Assembly (NCBI GenBank): GCA_937925455.1 | Contig: CALEWF010000051.1 | Span: 1-14,529, forward strand | DNA from: an uncultured Flavobacteriales bacterium | GTDB taxonomy: Bacteria > Bacteroidota > Bacteroidia > CAIKAF01 | DNA: 14,529 nucleotides | Direction: 5' to 3' | Shown here: in pieces, positions 5,826 through 13,473 of the stretch | Position numbering within the stretch: the first letter of the stretch is position 1 | Layout: each line of letters begins with the position of its first letter | The notes under the pieces: generated by a model | Databases searched by the model: none | The model's input: the letters and a program-made list of their open reading frames with translations, nothing else | Told to the model about the DNA's origin: nothing | Made by a program: the position numbers and the translations under genes

Positions 5826-7160
5826 TTATAATTTTTTTTCGGTCCAGCGCCCCGAAAGCATGTATAAATACGCCAAAATTCCAAAGCTGAGCATGTATAA
5901 TACTTCGGCACCCCAAATGAAGTGCAGAGCAGATTGTAATATAATTGCCGTAACGTAGGTGTAAAGCAAGTATAATAGAATAGATGCCGCTTCAATTATT
6001 AAACTCACCCGTGTATTACCGGTACCTGACACTGCCTGAAAATAGATATTGGATGCTGAAAAAAAGTACAAAGCAATTACCACAACCCATAGTGAGGGTA
6101 CTGATAAATCCATCAGGGCTGCGTCATCGGTAAAAAATCCTGTCATAAATCGCGGAAAAAGCCAAAGCGGCAACGATAGAATCAACATGGCTGCAAAGCT
6201 AAGCCTTGAAGCCCTTTTTAAAAATGAAAGAATTTCGTAACTACGCCCCTGCCCAATAAGATTACTGACCATGGAATTAGTAGCCGATCCCAAAGCAATG
6301 GCAGAAATCATGAATACAGAGTAAATGCTGCGAATAATAATAGAAACACCAAAATTAAGTTCGCCGGTTTTTTCAATCATGGTAAAAAACAAAAACCAGG
6401 AAGCAATGGAAATAAAATTTTGAAGAATGAGCGGAGTGGATATCTGAAACAACTGGCGTAACATGCCCCACCGCAATGGAAATCCTTGCCAAAGTGCATA
6501 AGGCAAAAATGAATTTTTAATCCAGGCAAGCGTAATATAAATAAGTGAACCTGAAATATCAGAAAAAGCGCTGGCCCAGGCAGCTCCTTCCATACCCAAA
6601 GGCGAAAGATTGGAAATACCAAAAATGAGAATATAATCCAGTACCACATTTACCATTCCTGAACCTAAGGATGCTATACCAATAGCGAAAGACCGGCCGG
6701 TACCCACAAAAAAAGCCATAAAACACAAATTGAGCATGGTAGCCGGAATGCCGAGGGTACGAATTTCTAAGTAACGGGTAGTAAGCAGGGCTATTTGCCG
6801 GGAATTGAGTATATGCTGAAAAAACGGTCCGGCCAGCAGCCACAAGGCTACAATCAGCAAGGCACTATATATCACCATCACCCAGACGGCATTGAAAAAA
6901 ATATGCCCCACCCGGCGGTTAGCTCCCTCTCCTACTCTGCGGGCAATGATGATTTGCGGTCCGAGCACAAAACCAAACCCAATGAGATAAAATACCAGAT
7001 AAAACAACGACCCATATCCGGCTGCACCCTGTTCAAGCAATCCTACCCTGCCTAAAAAAGCCGTATCTACAATGCCTACCAACGTATTGGCCAGCAAGCC
7101 TCCGTAGATTGGAAAAGCCAGACGAAGAATACCCGATGCCGATGTATTGAATTTGTCCAT
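5826..7160 (-). CDS. MATE-family multidrug/toxin efflux transporter
   Basis: A 444-residue polytopic protein of the MATE (DinF/NorM-like) family, which exports organic cations or other toxic compounds by Na+ or H+ antiport. The sequence shows about twelve hydrophobic helices in two similar halves. Family-like stretches include ILRLAFPIYGGLLANTLVGIVDTAFLGRVG at the N-terminus and SASNIYFQAVSGTGNTRVSLIIE near the C-terminus. I chose the ATG at 7158-7160. The alternative TTG at 7170-7172 lies inside the -7 promoter box and would add only four residues. The substrate cannot be inferred. The barrel-protein gene follows after 87 bp and could be co-transcribed, though that gap is long enough to hold its own promoter. 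Confidence 0.93.
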   Translation of the reverse strand: MDKFNTSASGILRLAFPIYGGLLANTLVGIVDTAFLGRVGLLEQGAAGYGSLFYLVFYLIGFGFVLGPQIIIARRVGEGANRRVGHIFFNAVWVMVIYSALLIVALWLLAGPFFQHILNSRQIALLTTRYLEIRTLGIPATMLNLCFMAFFVGTGRSFAIGIASLGSGMVNVVLDYILIFGISNLSPLGMEGAAWASAFSDISGSLIYITLAWIKNSFLPYALWQGFPLRWGMLRQLFQISTPLILQNFISIASWFLFFTMIEKTGELNFGVSIIIRSIYSVFMISAIALGSATNSMVSNLIGQGRSYEILSFLKRASRLSFAAMLILSLPLWLFPRFMTGFFTDDAALMDLSVPSLWVVVIALYFFSASNIYFQAVSGTGNTRVSLIIEAASILLYLLYTYVTAIILQSALHFIWGAEVLYMLSFGILAYLYMLSGRWTEKKL

Positions 7161-7169
7161 AAACGGCTG

Positions 7170-7177
7170 CAAACATA
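7170..7177 (-). promoter_or_regulatory. Candidate -7 box TATGTTTG for the MATE gene
   Basis: On the minus strand TATGTTTG matches TAnnTTTG exactly and is followed by CAGCC, much like the box before the TPR gene (TATTTTTGCAGC). It ends 9 bp before the ATG at 7160. No -33 TTTG at the right spacing was seen. Confidence 0.5.
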
Positions 7178-7222
7178 CGGGAAAAGAAAGTGAGAAAAGT
7201 GGATTATATTGGGTATTTATAA

Positions 7223-7242
7223 ATCATCCCAAAATTGTCATT
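7223..7242 (+). repeat. 20-bp companion repeat, second copy
   Basis: ATCATCCCAAAATTGTCATT here is identical to 2862-2881. At both loci it lies upstream of a 71-bp repeat core, 49 bp before it at 2862 and 98 bp before it here. The extra 49 bp here holds AT- and GC-rich palindromes. The remainder of the 7161-7553 intergenic region has no credible gene. Confidence 0.7.
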
Positions 7243-7302
7243 TGAAAATTTTCATCATAATGATGTATAAGGGGAGTGGCCACGTGTGTTCCTCCGCTTC
7301 TA

Positions 7303-7326
7303 GGGGGCGGCTTCAGCCGCTGCCCC
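7303..7326 (+). other. GC-rich hairpin in the MATE/recG intergenic region
   Basis: GCGGC (7307-7311) pairs with GCCGC (7316-7320) around TTCA, and GGGG (7303-7306) pairs with CCCC (7323-7326) across a two-base bulge. It is followed by GATATTATT rather than a T-run, so it is not a clear terminator. The palindromes GTGGCCAC (7276-7283) and CATCATAATGATG (7253-7265) lie nearby. Together these make a palindrome-dense repeat region. Confidence 0.5.
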
Positions 7327-7340
7327 GATATTATTACCTT

Positions 7341-7411
7341 TATTGCGATGGCGACAGCCCCAAGCAATCTCATTTTAAGAAGGCACATGCCTTTTCGTTC
7401 TGCACGTAATG
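7341..7411 (+). repeat. Dispersed 71-bp palindromic-end repeat, copy 2
   Basis: It aligns without gaps to 2931-3001 at about 82% identity. The identical tracts are GCGACAGCCC and ACATGCCTTTTCGTTCTGC. The terminal inverted repeat that is perfect in copy 1 has decayed here (ATTGCGAT versus CACGTAATG). TGCCCCG 20 bp upstream is also shared (7321 and 2911), as is TAAAAATC just downstream, so homology extends past the core on both sides. Confidence 0.72.
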
Positions 7412-7553
7412 ACGCTAAAAATCCACTTATTATTATTGATTTTTTTAGAAATCTAAGTGAATTGTTTTTTGAATTTACCCTCACCTGTTTAAAAACTCCA
7501 TTAAAATTTCATCCATCATGGCTAAATAAATCGGATATTCGCTTTGTGTTGTA

Positions 7554-9650
7554 ATGAATAGTTTAGATACTTCTATTGAATACCTGAAGGGGGTTGGACC
7601 CAAACGGGCTGAAATTCTACAGCAGGAACTGGGCATATATCGGTTTTATGACTTGCTATCGCATTTTCCGTATCGTTACATTGACCGCACAAGGTTTTAT
7701 CAAATACGTGAATTAACACCAGATAGCGGGTTTGTACAGTTGAAAGGCATCATTACACAGGTAGAAATAATAGAAGGCAAAGGCCGAAAAGCAAGGATGA
7801 ATGCAATATTCACCGATGGAAGTGGTACTATTCAATTGGTTTGGTTTAGCGGTATAAAATGGATTCGCAATCAGGTAAAAGAAAATTCGAGGTATATAAT
7901 TTTTGGGAAACTGAATGTATTTAATGGGAAACTCAGCATTGCTCATCCAGAAATGGACTTGTTGGAAGATGAACAAGCGGTTTTGCCGGTCGGTTTGCAG
8001 CCCTTGTATAACAGCACTGAGAAAGCCAAAAGTGCGGGGATGGATTCCAAAGGGTTGAGCCGTTTGATAAAAACCTTACTTGAACAGCATAAAGAACCGT
8101 TCAAAGAAACCCTGCCCGAATACTTCGTACAAAAACTTCGATTGCTTAGTCGCGATGAAGCGTTACGTCAGATTCATCAACCGGAAAATACAGAGAAAAT
8201 GCAGCGAGCCAGATACCGGTTGAAATTTGAAGAGTTATTTTTTGTGCAATTGCGCCTTTTGCGTGTAATGGGTAATAGAAAAGCCAATGCTCCAGGTTTT
8301 GTATTTGAGAAGATAGACAATTATTTTCATCGTTTTTATCACGAACACCTGCCATTTGAATTGACTAATGCTCAAAAAAAAGTATTGAAAGAAATTCGAA
8401 AGGATGTATTGAATGGTAGTCAGATGAATCGTTTGTTGCAGGGCGATGTAGGCAGCGGGAAGACGATAGTAGCTCTATTTACTATGCTGATGGCTATAGA
8501 CAATAACTACCAGGCAACGCTACTTGCACCAACCGAAATTTTAGCCACTCAGCATTATAAGGGCATTAGTGAATTGGTAGCACCTTTAAGGCTAAATATA
8601 CGATTACTTACCGGATCAACCAAAAAGAAAGAACGAGAAGAAATACATGCCATGCTAGAAGAGGGTAGTTTGCATATTTTGATAGGCACCCATGCCATAT
8701 TAGAAGAAAAAGTGGTTTTTAAAAATTTAGGATTGGCAATTATTGATGAACAACACCGGTTTGGAGTGGCTCAACGAGCCCGGTTGTGGCAAAAAAACAA
8801 AATATCGCCTCATATTTTAGTGATGACAGCCACCCCTATTCCACGTACGCTGGCCATGACCTTGTATGGAGATTTGGATGTATCGGTAATAGACGAGCTG
8901 CCACCCGGAAGAAAACCGGTAAAAACTATTCACCGCTACGAATTGAACCGGCAAAAAGCCTACGATTTGGTGGATGCAGAAATAAAAAAAGGCCGCCAGG
9001 CATACATTGTATTTCCACTGATTGAAGAATCAGAAAAGTTAGACTACAAAAACCTGATGGCTGGATATGAACATGTGCGCAACGCCTTTCCGCAATACCA
9101 TGTCAGCATCTTGCACGGTAAGATGACACCGGAGGCCAAGGAATTTGAAATGAAACGTTTTGTAAAAGGAGAAACGCAGATTATGGTTTCAACCACGGTG
9201 ATTGAAGTGGGAGTAAATGTACCCAATGCATCGGTTATGGTGATTGAAAGTGCAGAGCGGTTTGGGTTATCGCAGTTACATCAGTTACGAGGGCGGGTAG
9301 GACGTGGAGCTGAACAATCGTATTGTATTTTAATTACACCGTATAAAATATCGGAAGAAGGACGTAAGCGAATGGAAACGATGGTGCGCACCAACGATGG
9401 ATTTGAAATAGCCGAAGTAGATTTGCAGTTACGAGGTCCTGGAGATATAGAAGGAACCCGCCAAAGCGGATTGATGAATTTTAAAATTGCGGATATCATC
9501 AAAGACCAAAAGCTTGTATCCTTAAGTCGGGATGCAGCCCGTGCTGTTTTGGAAGCAGACCCGGAGCTACAGGAAGAGCGGCATCAAGTTTTAGTAAAAA
9601 CATTAGAAGAACTGAATAAAGAAAAGACCAACTGGTCGAAAATAAGTTAG
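7554..9650 (+). CDS. recG: ATP-dependent DNA helicase RecG
   Basis: RecG remodels stalled replication forks and branch-migrates Holliday junctions and D-loops; it acts in the cytoplasm as a monomer. The 698 residues match the family. The N-terminus carries the wedge/OB-fold domain that grips the junction (after YLKGVGPKRAEIL, with SGFVQLKGIITQVE starting the OB fold). Helicase motifs are Walker A GDVGSGKT (297-304), motif II DEQH (398-401), motif III MTATPIPRTLAMTLYGDLD and motif VI QLRGRVGRG (577-585). The C-terminal DGFEIAEVDLQLRGPGDIEGTRQSG is the RecG tail including the TRG region. The start at 7554 gives the conventional N-terminus. It is followed after 2 bp by the flavoprotein gene, so the two are very likely co-transcribed. 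Confidence 0.98.
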   Translation: MNSLDTSIEYLKGVGPKRAEILQQELGIYRFYDLLSHFPYRYIDRTRFYQIRELTPDSGFVQLKGIITQVEIIEGKGRKARMNAIFTDGSGTIQLVWFSGIKWIRNQVKENSRYIIFGKLNVFNGKLSIAHPEMDLLEDEQAVLPVGLQPLYNSTEKAKSAGMDSKGLSRLIKTLLEQHKEPFKETLPEYFVQKLRLLSRDEALRQIHQPENTEKMQRARYRLKFEELFFVQLRLLRVMGNRKANAPGFVFEKIDNYFHRFYHEHLPFELTNAQKKVLKEIRKDVLNGSQMNRLLQGDVGSGKTIVALFTMLMAIDNNYQATLLAPTEILATQHYKGISELVAPLRLNIRLLTGSTKKKEREEIHAMLEEGSLHILIGTHAILEEKVVFKNLGLAIIDEQHRFGVAQRARLWQKNKISPHILVMTATPIPRTLAMTLYGDLDVSVIDELPPGRKPVKTIHRYELNRQKAYDLVDAEIKKGRQAYIVFPLIEESEKLDYKNLMAGYEHVRNAFPQYHVSILHGKMTPEAKEFEMKRFVKGETQIMVSTTVIEVGVNVPNASVMVIESAERFGLSQLHQLRGRVGRGAEQSYCILITPYKISEEGRKRMETMVRTNDGFEIAEVDLQLRGPGDIEGTRQSGLMNFKIADIIKDQKLVSLSRDAARAVLEADPELQEERHQVLVKTLEELNKEKTNWSKIS

Positions 9651-9652
9651 CT

Positions 9653-10654
9653 ATGCAACACAGATTTCCACCCATAGAAACTGAACTAACCCGGATGCTG
9701 GGCATTCAGTATCCCATTATTATGGCGCCAATGTTTTTGGTAAGTAATGAAGACATGCTGATAGAAGCCGGAAAGGCAGGCATAGCTGGTTGCGTACCGG
9801 CATTGAATTACCGCACCGATGAAGCATTCCGCAAAGCATTAGATAAAATTAAAGAAGCCAACACTGGGCCTTTTGGAGTTAACTTAATTGTAAATAAATC
9901 AAACATCCGGCTGAAAGAACAATTGGCAACTTGCCTTGAATACCGAGTAAACTTCATTATTACATCGTTGGGTAGCCCGGAAGAAGTAATTAAGTCCTGC
10001 AAGCCGTTAGGCATAAAAGTATTTTGCGATGTGGTAGATGAAGTCTATGCAAAAAAGGTAGAATCATTAGGAGCCGATGCATTAATTGCTGTAAACAGCG
10101 GTGCCGGTGGTCATGCCGGTTCATTACCTGCAAATATATTGATTCCTTTGTTGCGAAAAACCTGCACCATTCCGGTCATTTCTGCCGGGGGTGTAGGCAA
10201 AGGCAGCCAGTTGAAAGATATACTGGAATTGGGGGCTTGCGGGGCTTCCATAGGTAGTCCGTTTATAGCTTCTACCGAAGCACCGGTATCAAAAGAATAC
10301 AAACAAGCCATTGTGGACTATGAGGCAAAAGACATTGTGATGACTACCAAACTATCGGGAACGCCTTGTACTGTTATTAATACACCATACGTTCAAAAAA
10401 TTGGAACAAAACAAAACTGGTTAGAACGAATTTTAAACAAAAACAAAAAGCTAAAAAAATGGGCGAAGATGATTACCTTTTACAAAGGCATGAAAATGTT
10501 GGAAAAAGCAGCGTTTAGTGCTACGTATCAATCGGTATGGTGTGCAGGACCATCTATTGAATATGTGAAAGCAATAAGGCCCGTAAGAACAATTGTAGAA
10601 ACGTTGATTGAAGAGTATTACGAAACACTTGAATTGAAAGAGAATGAGATATAA
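9653..10654 (+). CDS. Nitronate monooxygenase-like FMN flavoprotein
   Basis: A 333-residue FMN TIM-barrel protein of the nitronate monooxygenase / 2-nitropropane dioxygenase family, which oxidises alkyl nitronates such as propionate 3-nitronate. Visible motifs are the N-terminal GIQYPIIMAPM (FMN-contacting loop), GVNLIVNKSN, SGAGGHAGS with the probable catalytic His154, and the phosphate-binding SAGGVGKG (177-184). The same fold is used by the enoyl-ACP reductase FabK, but the long lysine-rich C-terminal segment (about 250-333, ending SVWCAGPSIEYVKAIRPVRTIVETLIEEYYE) fits the nitronate monooxygenase side better. The physiological substrate is not deducible. It starts 2 bp after recG. Confidence 0.85.
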   Translation: MQHRFPPIETELTRMLGIQYPIIMAPMFLVSNEDMLIEAGKAGIAGCVPALNYRTDEAFRKALDKIKEANTGPFGVNLIVNKSNIRLKEQLATCLEYRVNFIITSLGSPEEVIKSCKPLGIKVFCDVVDEVYAKKVESLGADALIAVNSGAGGHAGSLPANILIPLLRKTCTIPVISAGGVGKGSQLKDILELGACGASIGSPFIASTEAPVSKEYKQAIVDYEAKDIVMTTKLSGTPCTVINTPYVQKIGTKQNWLERILNKNKKLKKWAKMITFYKGMKMLEKAAFSATYQSVWCAGPSIEYVKAIRPVRTIVETLIEEYYETLELKENEI

Positions 10655-10662
10655 AATTGAAT

Positions 10663-10804
10663 GGCAGCCGGATGGAAGCGGAAAGCCCGGAGGGGCGAAT
10701 GCCGTAGCGCAGGTAGCAGCGGGGCTGAGGGCACGAAGACACCGCTGCTACCATGCGATGCGTGCATGAGCCCCGAGGACTTGTAGCGAACAGCCGTGCA
10801 TGCC
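10663..10804 (+). repeat. GC-rich structured element, copy B (possible structured RNA or hairpin DNA repeat)
   Basis: The second copy of the element at 3040-3182, in the same orientation. The main stem is a perfect 11-bp pairing of GGTAGCAGCGG (10712-10722) with CCGCTGCTACC (10742-10752). Below it CGCA (10708-10711) pairs with TGCG (10754-10757) past a bulged A at 10753, then CGTA (10703-10706) pairs with TGCG (10759-10762). The ends close through GGCA (10663-10666)/TGCC (10801-10804). Against copy A, several stem differences are compensatory. The element ends 19 bp before the start codon of the S4-domain protein gene, so it would form that gene's 5' leader if transcription enters from recG or starts inside the gap. 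Confidence 0.75.
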
Positions 10805-10823
10805 CATAATAAAATAATGAAAG

Positions 10824-11201
10824 ATGAACGAAACACAACGAATAGATAAATGGCTATGGTGTGTACGATTATTTAAAACGCGTACGCAGGCTGCGGAGGC
10901 TTGTACAGGGGGAAAAGTGAAACTGAACGATGCCACCGTAAAACCATCACGTGAATTGAAACCGGGTGATGTGGTAAGTATGAAGCGAGGCATTATAACT
11001 TGGAGTTACCGAGTTTTGGCTTTCCCGAAAAACCGGGTGAGTGCGAAGGAAGTTGCCATGTATGCTGAAAACATTACGCCTGAAACTGAAAAAGTAAAGA
11101 TGGATGATTTAAAATATATTCCGGTAATAAAACGAGAAAAAGGTAGCGGAAGACCCACGAAAAAAGAGCGAAGAGATTTAGGAAAATTTTTAACGCCATA
11201 A
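10824..11201 (+). CDS. hslR: Hsp15-like S4-domain RNA-binding protein
   Basis: A 125-residue protein with an N-terminal S4 RNA-binding domain (about residues 5-65: RIDKWLWCVRLFKTRTQAAEAC, GGKVKLNDATVKPSRELKPGDVV) and a basic tail (KREKGSGRPTKKERRDLGKFL). E. coli Hsp15 (HslR) binds stalled 50S subunits that still carry peptidyl-tRNA and helps recycle them; length and layout here match. The cytoplasmic role is inferred from the family. The tail PTKKERRDL is typical of Bacteroidota members as I recall. The start at 10824 is the only sensible ATG. The helicase gene follows after 4 bp, so the two are probably co-transcribed. Confidence 0.88.
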   Translation: MNETQRIDKWLWCVRLFKTRTQAAEACTGGKVKLNDATVKPSRELKPGDVVSMKRGIITWSYRVLAFPKNRVSAKEVAMYAENITPETEKVKMDDLKYIPVIKREKGSGRPTKKERRDLGKFLTP

Positions 11202-11205
11202 ACCC

Positions 11206-13434
11206 ATGGAATTGAGGGATGAAAGAAGTTTGGCTGCCATGGCTACCCGGTATGCATATTATACCGGTCAGCATGTATTTATTACAGGCAAGGCTGGGAC
11301 AGGGAAAACCACATTGCTGCGGCGATTTAAACAGGAATGTTCGAAGAAAATGGCCATTGTTTCACCTACCGGTGTAGCGGCTATACACGCCGGCGGTGTA
11401 ACTATTCATTCGTTTTTTCAGCTTCCGCCGGGTACGTTCATTCCCAGCATGGAAAATTTTTGGGAAGCAGAGAGTAACCGTTTTATAACGCATCTGGGCT
11501 TATTAAAAAACATCCGGCTGACCAAAGTTAAACGGGATATTTTGCAGGAACTGGAGCTTTTGATTGTAGATGAAGTGAGTATGCTTAGGGCAGATATGCT
11601 GGATGCTATGGATGCCATACTACGCTGGGTTCGTGGTAAACGGGAGATTCCTTTTGGCGGTGTGCAGTTGGTGTATTTTGGAGATTTGTATCAGTTGCCA
11701 CCGGTAGTGAAAGAAGACGAATGGTCCGTTTTGAAAAATTACTATCAAACTCCGTTTTTTTTCAGTGCGCAGGTAATACAAGAAGTACCACCTCTGTACA
11801 TTGAATTGGATACCATATACAGGCAAACTGACCGACAGTTTATTGATGTACTGAATTGTATTAGAAACAATGAAATAACAGATGATGAAATTAATTTTCT
11901 AAACAGAAGGTATGACCCATATTTTAAGCCTACGCCTGATGACCCATATATTATTTTAACTACCCATAACTACAAGGCAGAACAGGTGAATCAAAAATCG
12001 TTGAATAATTTAGAAAGTGAAGAGTTTATATTTGAAGGAGAAATCACCGATGAATTCAGTGAAAAAATATTGCCTGTAGAAAAAATATTGCGACTAAAAA
12101 AAGGCGCTCAGGTAATGTTTATTCGTAATGATAGTGGGGAATACCGGCGATATTACAATGGGAAAATTGGGATAATCACAGATATCAGTTCCGACCACAT
12201 TTGTGTAACCTGCCCGGGAGAAAAAGAAATGATAGAGTTGAAAAAAGAAGTATGGAAAAATATACGCTATGTGTATAATCCGGATAAAGATATTTTGGAA
12301 GAAGAAATATTAGGCACCTATTCGCAATATCCCATTCGGCTGGCTTGGGCCATTACTATTCACAAAAGCCAGGGTTTAACTTTTGAAAAAGCTATCATTG
12401 ACAGTATAGATTCCTTTTCGCCGGGCCAAGTGTATGTAGCGTTGAGCCGATTAACTTCACTGAACGGACTCATCTTAAGTACTCCGGTTCATCGCGATGC
12501 CATTAAAACGGATGAACGCATTGCATTGCTTAAAAATCACATTATCGAACCGGAAGACGAGTCGGCTTTTTTCCGCGAACAACAACATCGTTTTTTACGC
12601 CAATACATTTCTGAATGCTTTATGTGGCATTCTACCCTAAAAAAAGTAGATGAAAGTCTGAGGCAAAAGAAATTAGAAATAATACAGGAAGAGCCTGATG
12701 CAGCAGATATTTTTCGATGGATACAACAAAAAGGAAATGAATTGCAACGTGTGGGAAATGCTTTTGTTCGTCAGTTAGACCAGCTCATGAATTCAGACGA
12801 TTTGAATAGCTGGGAAAAAACGTCAGAACGCTTAACGGCGGCGTTTGCTTATTTCAATAATGAGCTACAACAATTGCTTTATAAAATAGAACATCTGCTT
12901 GATAGCCTGAGAAAGAAAAAACGAACCAAGAAAAAAATCCGAGAATTAGAATCGTTGAAACTATTGTATATCCATCAGTTAGAAAAAATCGGGCGGGCAG
13001 AAAAGATTGCACAAAGCATGGTATCAGGTGATGACCTGGCAAGCGCATTTCATTTTAAATTACAAACAGTGCATGCTGAAAAGAGGAATCTAAAAGCATC
13101 TGAAATAAAAGCAAATAAACCCCAAAAAGGAGATACGTATAAAATCACATTATCACTGTTTCAGCAAGGAAAAACCATCGAAGAGATAGCTCAAGAACGA
13201 AATATGGCATTATCTACCATTGAAGGGCATTTGGCCAAACTGGTTGAAAATAATCTGCTAAGCGCAGAAGATATTATAGGTAGTGAAAAATTAACTTACA
13301 TTGTAAACACCGCTATTCAACTACAAACCTCACAACTTACCTCTATTAAAGAAAGTTTGGGTAATAATTATACTTATGGAGAAATACGCATAGCCTTGGC
13401 GTCTGATAAATACAAAGCACTTACCAACGAATAA
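11206..13434 (+). CDS. PIF1-like SF1B helicase with C-terminal coiled coil and helix-turn-helix
   Basis: A 742-residue DNA helicase of the PIF1/RecD2 superfamily 1B type (5'-to-3' translocation inferred from the family). Motifs are Walker A GKAGTGKT (28-35), Ia SPTGVAA, II DEVSM (122-126), III GDLYQLPPV (159-167), and near residues 380-420 AITIHKSQGLTFEKAIID and GQVYVALSRL (motifs V/VI). The region from about 440 to 640 is charged and helical (KKKRTKKKIRELESLKLLYIHQLEK), probably a coiled coil. Residues about 642-690 (KTIEEIAQERNMALSTIEGHLAKLVENN) look like the helix-turn-helix found at the C-terminus of some RecQ-family helicases (HTH_40). PIF1 helicases unwind G-quadruplexes and R-loops; a specific role here is not shown. 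It begins 4 bp after the S4 gene. Confidence 0.9.
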   Translation: MELRDERSLAAMATRYAYYTGQHVFITGKAGTGKTTLLRRFKQECSKKMAIVSPTGVAAIHAGGVTIHSFFQLPPGTFIPSMENFWEAESNRFITHLGLLKNIRLTKVKRDILQELELLIVDEVSMLRADMLDAMDAILRWVRGKREIPFGGVQLVYFGDLYQLPPVVKEDEWSVLKNYYQTPFFFSAQVIQEVPPLYIELDTIYRQTDRQFIDVLNCIRNNEITDDEINFLNRRYDPYFKPTPDDPYIILTTHNYKAEQVNQKSLNNLESEEFIFEGEITDEFSEKILPVEKILRLKKGAQVMFIRNDSGEYRRYYNGKIGIITDISSDHICVTCPGEKEMIELKKEVWKNIRYVYNPDKDILEEEILGTYSQYPIRLAWAITIHKSQGLTFEKAIIDSIDSFSPGQVYVALSRLTSLNGLILSTPVHRDAIKTDERIALLKNHIIEPEDESAFFREQQHRFLRQYISECFMWHSTLKKVDESLRQKKLEIIQEEPDAADIFRWIQQKGNELQRVGNAFVRQLDQLMNSDDLNSWEKTSERLTAAFAYFNNELQQLLYKIEHLLDSLRKKKRTKKKIRELESLKLLYIHQLEKIGRAEKIAQSMVSGDDLASAFHFKLQTVHAEKRNLKASEIKANKPQKGDTYKITLSLFQQGKTIEEIAQERNMALSTIEGHLAKLVENNLLSAEDIIGSEKLTYIVNTAIQLQTSQLTSIKESLGNNYTYGEIRIALASDKYKALTNE

Positions 13435-13442
13435 TACAGAAA

Positions 13443-13473
13443 GAAGTACGATAACAGGATATTATCGTACTTC
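13443..13473. terminator. Candidate bidirectional terminator between convergent helicase and OmpA genes
   Basis: GAAGTACGATAA (13443-13454) and TTATCGTACTTC (13462-13473) form a perfect 12-bp stem with a 7-nt loop. On the minus strand the hairpin is followed by TTTCTGTATTATT, moderately U-rich; on the plus strand the U-run is poor. The right arm includes the stop codon and last codons of the OmpA-family gene. Confidence 0.6.

Noticed and set aside
7170..7172. TTG as start of the MATE gene
   Set aside because: It lies within the TATGTTTG box, and an ATG follows four codons later.
7224..7554. Reading frames on both strands between the MATE and recG genes
   Set aside because: They translate repeat and palindromic sequence, resemble no known protein, and one overlaps the recG start.
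9653..10654. FabK-type enoyl-ACP reductase instead of nitronate monooxygenase
   Set aside because: The barrel motifs alone do not separate the two, but the C-terminal region and lack of fatty-acid synthesis neighbours fit the nitronate monooxygenase group better. Some doubt remains.
10661..10786. A 41-codon frame beginning with ATG inside structured copy B
   Set aside because: It shares the copy A frame for part of its length, but copy A has no ATG at the equivalent place and copy B ends in TAG before the homology ends. The hairpin with compensatory changes explains the conservation better.
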